A stretch of DNA of 64,000 bases from an uncultured Candidatus Saccharibacteria bacterium (GTDB lineage: Bacteria; Patescibacteriota; Saccharimonadia; Saccharimonadales; Saccharimonadaceae). The notes beneath the pieces are model-generated. The model did not search any database and was not told the origin of the DNA. It saw only the letters and a list, made by a program, of their open reading frames with translations. This document shows, one piece after another, positions 42,111 to 50,776 of the stretch (position 1 is its first letter; each line of letters starts with the position of its first letter). A program made the translations under genes and the position numbers. Location of the stretch: NCBI GenBank assembly GCA_947090635.1, contig CAMUOM010000002.1, positions 1-64,000 of the forward strand. Direction: 5' to 3'.

Positions 42111-43990
42111 TTTTTATATATCGCCGTAGCGCTCCCATTACCGTTTTTATTAATACCATTAATGATGACATTTGGATCCCATTCCTTGTAGGAATTTTGA
42201 GGCGTGCCGGAATCGAAAATCTTCCATTTACCGCTACTGGTTCGTCCGCGAATACCAATACAGTGGCCAATGCCAGTAAATGGCACGCCGCCACGTCCGC
42301 AAGCCCATACCATGCCGCCATTAGATAACACCTCGTTAAATTTTTCAATGGTCTGTTCTATTTTATTTACCTTAATACCAAAGTCTGGGTTTTTAGCTAA
42401 TACTTCAGGTAGGCCCCAACTGGAGCCGCCACCTGATTCACCACCATTGTCACCACCATAAGCTGCGGTCATAGCTGGAGTAACTTTTTTACCTGTTAAC
42501 GCAGATATAATCATTGCCATAGCACTTGGTCCACAACCGCCATCTTTAACATTAGTACTGCCAAATCTAGCACCAGCAAAGTCGGCTTGATTATAGATAT
42601 CATACCCATCGCTAGTACCGTATGGTGTAGCTCCATTATCTATACTATTGGCTGATGGTTCACAGCTAGCGGCAGCATGAGAATCTAGTGTTGAATCATC
42701 TTTTGCTATATCACCAAGCGCTGTATCGTGAATCTTTTGATAAGTTTCTTTTTTGTAATGTACACCATCATCTGTTTTTAAATCATTTTTTACTTGGGAA
42801 TAGGTGTCAATAAATGAGATATTACTACCAGACAAACCAGACTTCATTTTTTGGTTAAACTTTTCAATTTCAGCATTGTTGACATGATAACTATGAGCTA
42901 ATGCTTTGCCTTCATCTACTGGGTTAACTGACATCACCCTAATCTTATTACTCTTCCAATCCTTTTGCGCTAATTCATTTAGTTTAGCAATGTATTTATC
43001 AATATTACCCAAATCATTGACACCAAAATTGACAATAATAGTATCAGTATTCTTTAAATCTGAGTTCACTTCCTTTAAGCCTTCGCCTGCAAACCAGTCG
43101 TACCCTGCACCAACTTTGGCTACCCAGCGATCGCCGCCATCACCTAATGATTGATGCATACCAACGGTTCGGCTATCACCAAACCAAATATTGCGTCCAG
43201 GACCATAACCAGCGGGGCCGCCAGCTGCAGGCCCATCTACCTTGCTGGCATACTTATTGTAAAAATCAATAGCATTATTTTTTCTACCATTCCAGTTTTG
43301 GATAAAATTATTTGCCTCACCATCGTTTCCATTCCATTTTTCACTACCACCACCATTTTGAATTGCCACCTCGTAGTTTCTAGCAAATATGTACGCCGCT
43401 GCAACAGCATCATCTTTTGAGTTACCTAAGTTAAAGAAGCCATTTCGTTCTAGTCTATTATGCCAATCTCCGGAGTCCATTTCTGCCTTTAAGTGTTGTA
43501 ATTGTGGCTCCAATTTTCCTTCCCAATCATTATTCCATCTACCACTACCCCATTGTGCTAAGCCATGATAACCATTACCGGTACTGTTAGTCTGAAAACC
43601 ATGCTCTGCTTTGAGGTTTCCCATAATGCCAGCAATTTGTGCGGCATTAAGTTTATGTCCACCAAAAGTAGCAGTTCTAAGAAAATTAAAGACTTTTTCC
43701 TCATTATCGTTACCGGTAATAACGCCATTGCTGTTCTCTGTACTAGGGGACATTCCCGGAGCACATTCTGCGGTGTTGTAGTATGGTATTTCCAGATTTA
43801 GCATAACGTCAGCTTGGTTATCTGGGTCGATATGACCAAAATTAGCATCATCAGATACTGGTATTTGGTTTTGTGGATTAGGTATTCCGTCGGGATTATT
43901 GTCTGGTGTAGCATACACAGTAGTGTATGGCATCAAAGTAATCAAGAATGCCATAAAAATATATAATGCTAATTTACTAAGGCGTTTCAT
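42107..43990 (-). CDS. Secreted three-module wall hydrolase: lysozyme-like, SGNH, C39-like
   Basis: 627 residues, signal peptide 1-27. Module 1 (about 97-245) is a phage-tail-lysozyme-like domain: GIMGNLKAEHGF with E129 as candidate catalytic Glu, then YHGLAQWG. Module 2 (about 265-425) is SGNH/GDSL hydrolase-like: GDSRT with Ser273, NFGVNDLG (Asn325), and DDGVHY (Asp408/His411). Module 3 (about 470-627) is C39-like cysteine peptidase: GGCGPSAMAMI with Cys486, GHCIG with His576, FDSG with Asp593. Each could cut a different bond: glycan, acetyl ester, peptide. Overlaps its neighbours on both sides, so fixed in the T4SS operon; an enlarged VirB1 equivalent is inferred. Confidence 0.82.
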   Translation of the reverse strand: MKRLSKLALYIFMAFLITLMPYTTVYATPDNNPDGIPNPQNQIPVSDDANFGHIDPDNQADVMLNLEIPYYNTAECAPGMSPSTENSNGVITGNDNEEKVFNFLRTATFGGHKLNAAQIAGIMGNLKAEHGFQTNSTGNGYHGLAQWGSGRWNNDWEGKLEPQLQHLKAEMDSGDWHNRLERNGFFNLGNSKDDAVAAAYIFARNYEVAIQNGGGSEKWNGNDGEANNFIQNWNGRKNNAIDFYNKYASKVDGPAAGGPAGYGPGRNIWFGDSRTVGMHQSLGDGGDRWVAKVGAGYDWFAGEGLKEVNSDLKNTDTIIVNFGVNDLGNIDKYIAKLNELAQKDWKSNKIRVMSVNPVDEGKALAHSYHVNNAEIEKFNQKMKSGLSGSNISFIDTYSQVKNDLKTDDGVHYKKETYQKIHDTALGDIAKDDSTLDSHAAASCEPSANSIDNGATPYGTSDGYDIYNQADFAGARFGSTNVKDGGCGPSAMAMIISALTGKKVTPAMTAAYGGDNGGESGGGSSWGLPEVLAKNPDFGIKVNKIEQTIEKFNEVLSNGGMVWACGRGGVPFTGIGHCIGIRGRTSSGKWKIFDSGTPQNSYKEWDPNVIINGINKNGNGSATAIYKK

Positions 43991-44505
43991 TAGTTATCTC
44001 CTCTTTCTCGTCTGATACGGTCAGTACAATTAAATTCTGGATAGATTAATTCGTCGGAATTGAGGCAGGTCACTAATTGTTGGTAATCACCGACAACTCC
44101 AGGCAACATACTAAAAGTATCTTTAACGTGATAACTTTGTTTTATATCTGGTAAATCAATTATAAAATCAGTGGTGTAAATATATGTTTTATCATCATAG
44201 GTTTGTTTAATTGAATTTTGTCGAATAGCAATTTGTGGGTTTTTAATATTCACATTATTTAATAATAATGTACTATGTATCTCTTCTTTTAACTTATCTA
44301 ATTCATATTGAGGTAATATAGGAATTTGTCGTAAAGGGTTTTTATTGTTTGAGCCATTTTTATTATTTATAACCGTATATTGTGTGTTGTCTGGTTTATT
44401 TTGCTGATAATGTTTGGATATTAGTGGCGTTAAAATTAACAGTAATATGATAAATACAATTGCAATTATTACAAATGTTTTCTTATTAAATTTATTGTTA
44501 TACAT
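43990..44505 (-). CDS. Single-pass membrane protein of T4SS block, unknown
   Basis: 171 residues. One N-terminal transmembrane helix (TFVIIAIVFIILLLILTPLIS, about 10-30), then an outer domain (IYTTDFIIDLPDIKQSYHVKDTF) with two Cys near the end. Similar size and topology to the 186-residue protein two genes away; short stretches look alike, but similarity is too weak to claim homology. TAATG overlap with the lysin start and AGAGGAGA ahead of it. AT-rich codons compared with the left half of the window. Confidence 0.65.
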   Translation of the reverse strand: MYNNKFNKKTFVIIAIVFIILLLILTPLISKHYQQNKPDNTQYTVINNKNGSNNKNPLRQIPILPQYELDKLKEEIHSTLLLNNVNIKNPQIAIRQNSIKQTYDDKTYIYTTDFIIDLPDIKQSYHVKDTFSMLPGVVGDYQQLVTCLNSDELIYPEFNCTDRIRRERGDN

Positions 44506-44518
44506 CTTAATTTACACC

Positions 44519-47500
44519 TCAATTTTTAGGTATATTCCCCTTTAAATGATCACCAATATAGACAAACTCAAATCCCGCATCAGTATATTCTTTCTTTGTC
44601 TTATGAAACTTTTGAATCTGATTCTTATTAATAACTTCCACTGTATCAATAGAGCCATCATCATATACAGCAGTGACAAGTCCAGTGTGACCACATACTT
44701 CATTGCCACACATAATAGCCGTAGCGTGGTCACCGCTTCTATTACTGAATATTGCAGGTGCCTTGGTGACAGTCTTAGTTACTTTCAGCCCATTAGCCTT
44801 GGCTAGGTTTTGAACGATGTCTCCACCATTACCACACGCTCCATTGCAATAATTAAGATCTGTGTGATACGAGATAAACCATGCGGGTATTGTCACGCAC
44901 CAGTTTACACTTAATTGATATGAACCACCACTAGCCTTAAAGACATTATTACCACCTATCTCTTTCTTGGCAAGTTGTACCATCTTGTCAGTATCCTGAT
45001 TACCATCTGTGATGACTGGACCGGAGTTATTGTTGACATCACCACCTACATTACTGGCGCTATTGTTGCCATTTTTGTATGCTAAACCAGCGCCAACACA
45101 GGCGTTTTCGGTGTATGGAGATTTTGGATCTCCAAGACATTCAGTGGCGCGAGCGCGTGATACATCTGGGCCTACATACATGGCGATACGAGCTAATGTT
45201 TCATCATATGCTGGGTTGTCGCGGTCTAGCTTCCCGGCGCAATTATTATTGATATAAGATTTGTCTGAGCTATTACCATGAATATACATAAAGGTGAAGC
45301 CGCCATTTTCAGCGTTGGTCTCAATATCGTCAGATACTATACCATCGTCATCAATATCCTTAGCCAGGCAGACATGTGTTAGGTTCTTATAATTAGTCTT
45401 ATTTATTCTCCATGCTGCAAATTCAGGTCCGTACGCAAGTTTACCCTGGCTAATTAGTTTTTCATTTTCAGCCGCGTCACTATGGAAGATATCCATTACC
45501 TTTTCAGCATTACTAAATTCATCTTTATCATCGTTTCCATTTTCGTCTCCATCTTGAGTGAATGCATCTAGAGTGCTTGGTGGTATAGCAATTTCATCAA
45601 CATCATAATTATATTTTTGTGCGCCACTAGCAGCTAGGGCGGTTTGTGCTGGTGAATTTACTGCTAATGAAACAGCAGTACTAGGAACGGCTGCGAGTAG
45701 TTTAAAGGTATTAGAAATAGAGGCTAAAATAGTTTCTGGATTTGGATTCAGTCGAGCGTTACGTGCCAATGTACCTAGCCCAGAGCGATAGTCGGTCGGA
45801 TCGAATAATTTTGCAAGAAGTGGTTTGTCGTTCCATTCTTCAGCCAACCAAACATTTTTTTGGCGGTTTACTTCTGCTGCTGCTTTATCTGACAACACTG
45901 CACCACCACTATCATGGAGACCGTTTTGTGATTGGTTAAACTTTGAGCCATAAGCTGTAATATCGCCAAATTGCGCAGGTAATTGATTAGTAATATCTAG
46001 TGGCGCTCCGGAAAGCCATGAGACGGCTTGTTCTGCTGCCCCACTAACTAGAGGTTGTAGCATATTTGGTAGTATTATGTTAAAGCCTATTACTTTAGCG
46101 ATGGCAAGCCAAAGAGTGGTTCCCCCAGTAGCAACATCTAGAACAACATCAGCAACCGCTTGTACTGCTTGGAATAACGCTGTAGAGATTGTATCACATA
46201 CTCCTTGGAGTACATCTCTGTGACCGCCAGATAACGTGTCTAGTATTAAGCGTAAGAAACTACCATCGGATGCTTTTTGCACTGCACTAGGGACTTTTTT
46301 AGTTTTAGCGTCATTAACATCTAGCCCTAATTCGGCATTAACTGGTGCGGAATCCCACCAACTAGAAGAAGTAAACTTACCCGGATGATCAGGGTCTGGT
46401 ATGTTATCATCATAGAATTGTTTGCGTGACATAACGCTAAGTTGCGCCATACTCATGCGCCCCGCCATCATTTGCCCAGCTGTGGCGATAACTTCAATTG
46501 ATAATTGAATAGCGGGCATGATATCGGTCATCCAACGGATCTTTTCTATGTTTTTATCAAGCTCTACGGGAAGACAAATAATTGCAGTTACTAGGGCAAT
46601 TATGCCAATACCTTTTTTAAGCGCACCACCGAATTTACTTACAAGCTCTGAGTTTCTAATAGATGATGTTATTTTTGATGATTCTTCGCGTAATTGACTG
46701 ACTATACTATTCATACTATCCTGAATACCTTCACGATCAGCTTGAAGACTAGGGTCTTTAACTTTTGGTAGAGATAAATTGTAGCCGCCAATTGTTATAT
46801 TTTTAAATAACATACGAGTTTTATTATATAGTTTTACAGCTATCTCATAAGTTTTTGTGGTAGCTTTTTTCACAATCTTTGTATTCATTAGTTTTTTTCC
46901 TAAGTCTTTTATGGAATCTTTGGCTAATTCCTTAGCTCGCACAAAAGGATGAAAGCCATAAACTATATTGGTGGCCCTTGCGAAAGCGCGTTGTCCTGAC
47001 CAGCGCGACCAAAAATTCATACCGGTTTTTCTACCAAGCTTAGCAAAGAATTTTCTTAGGTTATGTTCCTTAAATAATCCACCACTGTTGCGAATCTTTT
47101 TTAAATCTACCTCAATTGATTTATTATCTAGGTCTATTTTATAATCATCAATTTTGCCACCTATCTTATTAACCATTTGTTGAGCAACACATTTTGGACC
47201 ACAACCCCAATCAACCTCAAATTGTTTGTGATCGATGAACATTTTAATATCATTTTTGGTTAATTCAAAATGTATGCCATTTTTTGCAAGATGTTGAGCA
47301 TATGCAGTACTACTACGACTCGATAATAAACCAACCTCACCATATTTTTTTAGTAGTAATTTGTCATCGAGCGCAGCGTTGTTGTTTTTTAAACGCATTA
47401 TAACAGATTTCATGTTTTTAGATTCGCGTAACGTTGACTGTAATTCACGTACCGTATTATACGTATTACTAATAAAATGCATGATTTGAAGAAATTGGGC

Positions 47501-48088
47501 TGGGCCAGACAGTAACATGCTTCCAGACATCATACCACCAAAAACAAACGTCCCAGAAAGGCCGGTCAATACACCGCTTTTATGCTGGCTCATAAAGCCT
47601 TTAAAGCCACCACCACGTCTGCCACCTGACTTGCCACTAGAGTATTTAAATTTACTTCCACCACTACTGCGTTCACGCTTGGCTAGTGAAGATGAATTGG
47701 CTCTTCTATTTGAATTAGATCCACCGTAGTTATGTTCGGCATTGCGTAACTTATTTCGGCTATCATCCCGATTATTTTGCTTATTCTTGTTTTTATCGTT
47801 ATTTTTATTCTGGTTTTCTTCTGAATCACCACTATTCTCACCAGAATCATTATCTATATCATCGTCTTGATTTTCATCAGCATCATCACTAGGAGTGCCC
47901 TCAGAATTATATCCTTGGTCTGGGGAGTAATCTTGATAGTTCGAATAATCTGGAGCATCATCAGAATAATCGTGTCCACTATCAGAATAATCGGTTTGGT
48001 TATTGTTGTTTGGTGAGAGTGAGCGCTTTAAAATAATGCGATAAGTTCGATCGCCTGCATTTGGGTTAAATCCTTTTTTAATGCTCAC
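44519..48088 (-). CDS. Giant membrane protein ending in CHAP-like amidase domain
   Basis: 1189 residues. Residues 1-150 are a Asp/Asn/Ser-rich hydrophilic region, then a membrane helix (VLTGLSGTFVFGGMMSGSMLL, about 172-195). A long middle part contains further hydrophobic helices (about 495-515 and 635-690, including TALFQAVQAVADVVLDVATGGTTLWLAIAKVIGF). The last ~150 residues carry a CHAP-like catalytic layout: Cys in VNWCVTIPAWF, His in CGHTGLVTAVYDDG, and acidic/Asn partner in TVEVINKN. CHAP domains cut peptidoglycan cross-bridges or stem peptides. It is translated just ahead of the 171-residue gene, in the T4SS block. Confidence 0.75.
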   Translation of the reverse strand: MSIKKGFNPNAGDRTYRIILKRSLSPNNNNQTDYSDSGHDYSDDAPDYSNYQDYSPDQGYNSEGTPSDDADENQDDDIDNDSGENSGDSEENQNKNNDKNKNKQNNRDDSRNKLRNAEHNYGGSNSNRRANSSSLAKRERSSGGSKFKYSSGKSGGRRGGGFKGFMSQHKSGVLTGLSGTFVFGGMMSGSMLLSGPAQFLQIMHFISNTYNTVRELQSTLRESKNMKSVIMRLKNNNAALDDKLLLKKYGEVGLLSSRSSTAYAQHLAKNGIHFELTKNDIKMFIDHKQFEVDWGCGPKCVAQQMVNKIGGKIDDYKIDLDNKSIEVDLKKIRNSGGLFKEHNLRKFFAKLGRKTGMNFWSRWSGQRAFARATNIVYGFHPFVRAKELAKDSIKDLGKKLMNTKIVKKATTKTYEIAVKLYNKTRMLFKNITIGGYNLSLPKVKDPSLQADREGIQDSMNSIVSQLREESSKITSSIRNSELVSKFGGALKKGIGIIALVTAIICLPVELDKNIEKIRWMTDIMPAIQLSIEVIATAGQMMAGRMSMAQLSVMSRKQFYDDNIPDPDHPGKFTSSSWWDSAPVNAELGLDVNDAKTKKVPSAVQKASDGSFLRLILDTLSGGHRDVLQGVCDTISTALFQAVQAVADVVLDVATGGTTLWLAIAKVIGFNIILPNMLQPLVSGAAEQAVSWLSGAPLDITNQLPAQFGDITAYGSKFNQSQNGLHDSGGAVLSDKAAAEVNRQKNVWLAEEWNDKPLLAKLFDPTDYRSGLGTLARNARLNPNPETILASISNTFKLLAAVPSTAVSLAVNSPAQTALAASGAQKYNYDVDEIAIPPSTLDAFTQDGDENGNDDKDEFSNAEKVMDIFHSDAAENEKLISQGKLAYGPEFAAWRINKTNYKNLTHVCLAKDIDDDGIVSDDIETNAENGGFTFMYIHGNSSDKSYINNNCAGKLDRDNPAYDETLARIAMYVGPDVSRARATECLGDPKSPYTENACVGAGLAYKNGNNSASNVGGDVNNNSGPVITDGNQDTDKMVQLAKKEIGGNNVFKASGGSYQLSVNWCVTIPAWFISYHTDLNYCNGACGNGGDIVQNLAKANGLKVTKTVTKAPAIFSNRSGDHATAIMCGNEVCGHTGLVTAVYDDGSIDTVEVINKNQIQKFHKTKKEYTDAGFEFVYIGDHLKGNIPKN

Positions 48089-48148
48089 CTCTTATATTAT
48101 CCCCTGATTACACTATTATTTTAACATAATTATTTTCAAAAATCTATG

Positions 48149-50776
48149 TTAAAACTTATTACCCTTATTATCCTTGAAGGCATCTCCTGGAGTATAGGGC
48201 ACCCCATCGCGTGCATTCTTAATAAGCTTTTTAGTATGATTAAACTGATCTTTATCGGCTTGTGTACCGTAGACTGAGACGCTTTTTTGCACCTTCCTAT
48301 TAACTTTTTCGACATTATCAATAATTGTAGTATCACCGCGTGAAATGCCGCGGTCAACAATTAGTGCCCTTTGATGAGAATCCATATTTAGCCAACTAGT
48401 TTCATTTAAACTACCAGTATTGACTTGGATGGATTTATCGATGGCGTTTTCTAGTTCGTCATTGCTCATACTACTACCCTTCTTCCAAGCTTTGTCTTGT
48501 TTAATAAAGTCTTCCTTGCCCTTATCGCCCAAAACATATTGGCCATATTTAGAATCAGCTACTGCCTTACGATCGAGTTCACTACCATTTTGCTGAACTT
48601 GAGCAAATACTTGTTGGTAATTATTCTCGTTAATTAAGTTTCGTCTATCGGCTTCTTCGATGGCGGCACTATATTCATATTGATCAACACTACTACCAGT
48701 AGAGGTTTCTTTACCGGTTGTAACAATACTAGTTAATTCAGCGTCGCTCATATTATCAATCTTGTCGTGTGCCTTATTGATTTTAGCCTTGGTGTGGCTA
48801 TCGTTGATACCGCTTACGGTGCTATTAAAGGCTTCATCGCGAGCAGTTTGAGCGCGTTCTTGCCTTGCTGCAGCTTTAGTGCCATTAAGATGTCCAAGCG
48901 CACTACCAGCAAATCTGCCAAATTTACTATTACTGCTATTTAATTTATTTTGTAGATTAATACTTCTAGATTGAATGTTATTGCTGATGCGTTTACGGCG
49001 TCGCGCATCGCGGTCTTTGGCAAATCGACTCATTCCAGTCTTGTTTGCGGCGGTTCGACCGAGTCCAGCCAACTTACCCATTAAGGCGCCACTCATTTGA
49101 AAAATCGGCATAATTATTAAAAGTGGCGCAATTGATGCAACGGTCTCGATAACAATATTAGATTTCTTACTAGCACTTAAAATGTTACTAATCAGTCGTG
49201 AAGCGCCCCAAGCTGCAGTAAACATTGGGTAAACCAATAGTAATTTAAAGTAATAATTCCACCATTTTTTAAACCATTTTTCAGTATTAGGCAGTAAGTA
49301 ACAAGCAATTGCGACCGGTGAAATTACAACCAGGCCAATCAAAGCGATTTGACGCATAGTTAAAACGGCTAAAATAATTACTGCAGTAGAAGCAATAGCT
49401 GAAAAGTTGAGAATTGCTAGTACTATTAGGGCTATAGCACTTAATAGGAAGCCAACGATGCCACCTAAAGCTGCAATTAACCCACCATCTTTACCAGTAA
49501 CCATTTGTGCAGTAATTAGTTTATATATGCCATTGCCAAGAATATTTGAGACGTCGGCTAGTGCTGCGCAAGCATAAAGTGATACATTCATGGCGATGGC
49601 TACAATAATTAGACGGGACATCATACTTTTTATGGTGTACATACCAAGAGCACCTGTAGTATTCAAGGAATACACATACAAAGCAACAATGAATATTATG
49701 GCTAATATTATATCAGCAAAGGCGACTAGTTTCTGCCAAACATCGATAATGTGATTATTGTCGGAATTGGATAAAATAGTCCACTTAAGACTGTCGGCTA
49801 CCATACCGGCAATACCATCAACTGCCTTACTAATGATATTTACTCCAGGGCAAACAATCCAGCCAAAGTCGACTGAGTTATCCTGACAAGTCTCCATATT
49901 TTGAACGGCTATAGGTAGATTGCTTACTGGTTTGAATAAACTATTAATATCAGTTTCACCCTTTCTAGCTGCCTCAGATTCTTTCTTACATTGTTCATTT
50001 TGAATTTTTTCTTCAGCTATTCTTTTTGCTGTATTTTTGCAATCTATAGTAGAATCACTTGTATTCTTTGTGCAATATTTATTCTTTAAACACAAATCAA
50101 TTTCTTTTTTGTTTTTATAATCGTTTAGTCCATCACTATACACTTCTCCGGTTTTTGATCCACATTTTTGTACAGTACCGGCAGCAGAGCAGTCAAGCCA
50201 TTTTTCCACCGTACCGGTCCATAAATTTTGACATCTAAATGGATTAACGCTACATTCTTCCTCATGACAGTATCCGGCATCAACACAGGCTTTACCAAGT
50301 GGTGACATAACGTAGTGTCGGCGATTATTATGATTGTAATAAGCGTAGGCATTGGTGTTCCACTGCATATTAGCATTGGAACAAGTTATTGAGTTGACAC
50401 ATTTAGTATTCCAGTGCTCTGGGGCATATTCGTCAAAAATTATACGTTGTTTAATTTCTGCTCCTGGAATAGGAATAAACCACCACTTAGAATTCGTGCT
50501 ATAGGTATCTTTGTCTGTTATTTCCTGCCATTCAACGTTTGCAAACCAATGAGCATCTATGCAATCCTTTATTTCCTTAGGTAAGACAGAAAAGTCGTTG
50601 TTTGGTATGATATATGAATCTTCATTTTTTGGTAATTTGTCATATATTTGTTTGCATTGCTCCATTGTGACTTTAGGGGCTATTGCGGTTGCGGTTTTTG
50701 GTAACAATATACTACATCCAATAGAAGTAAATATTAGACATAATACTAACACTACCACTCGTTTTACATTAATCAT
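48149..50776 (-). CDS. VirB6-like T4SS channel protein, subtype A (copy 2)
   Basis: 875 residues from ATG 50776, chosen because GGAGGTC is eight bases before it and it overlaps the previous stop by four (ATGA). Signal-like N-terminus, Cys-rich outer region (about 30-310) with CVDAGYC and CLKNKYC, and a CxxxxxxFGWIVCPG motif, then ~7 hydrophobic helices (about 345-590) with MSRLIIVAIAMNVSLYACAALADVSN and RQIALIGLVVISPVAIACYLLPNTEKWFKKWW. The charged cytoplasmic C-terminal region has HLNGTKAAA and ends GNKF. VirB6/TrbL proteins form the inner-membrane pore of T4SS. The core motifs are shared with three neighbours. Confidence 0.82.
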   Translation of the reverse strand: MINVKRVVVLVLCLIFTSIGCSILLPKTATAIAPKVTMEQCKQIYDKLPKNEDSYIIPNNDFSVLPKEIKDCIDAHWFANVEWQEITDKDTYSTNSKWWFIPIPGAEIKQRIIFDEYAPEHWNTKCVNSITCSNANMQWNTNAYAYYNHNNRRHYVMSPLGKACVDAGYCHEEECSVNPFRCQNLWTGTVEKWLDCSAAGTVQKCGSKTGEVYSDGLNDYKNKKEIDLCLKNKYCTKNTSDSTIDCKNTAKRIAEEKIQNEQCKKESEAARKGETDINSLFKPVSNLPIAVQNMETCQDNSVDFGWIVCPGVNIISKAVDGIAGMVADSLKWTILSNSDNNHIIDVWQKLVAFADIILAIIFIVALYVYSLNTTGALGMYTIKSMMSRLIIVAIAMNVSLYACAALADVSNILGNGIYKLITAQMVTGKDGGLIAALGGIVGFLLSAIALIVLAILNFSAIASTAVIILAVLTMRQIALIGLVVISPVAIACYLLPNTEKWFKKWWNYYFKLLLVYPMFTAAWGASRLISNILSASKKSNIVIETVASIAPLLIIMPIFQMSGALMGKLAGLGRTAANKTGMSRFAKDRDARRRKRISNNIQSRSINLQNKLNSSNSKFGRFAGSALGHLNGTKAAARQERAQTARDEAFNSTVSGINDSHTKAKINKAHDKIDNMSDAELTSIVTTGKETSTGSSVDQYEYSAAIEEADRRNLINENNYQQVFAQVQQNGSELDRKAVADSKYGQYVLGDKGKEDFIKQDKAWKKGSSMSNDELENAIDKSIQVNTGSLNETSWLNMDSHQRALIVDRGISRGDTTIIDNVEKVNRKVQKSVSVYGTQADKDQFNHTKKLIKNARDGVPYTPGDAFKDNKGNKF

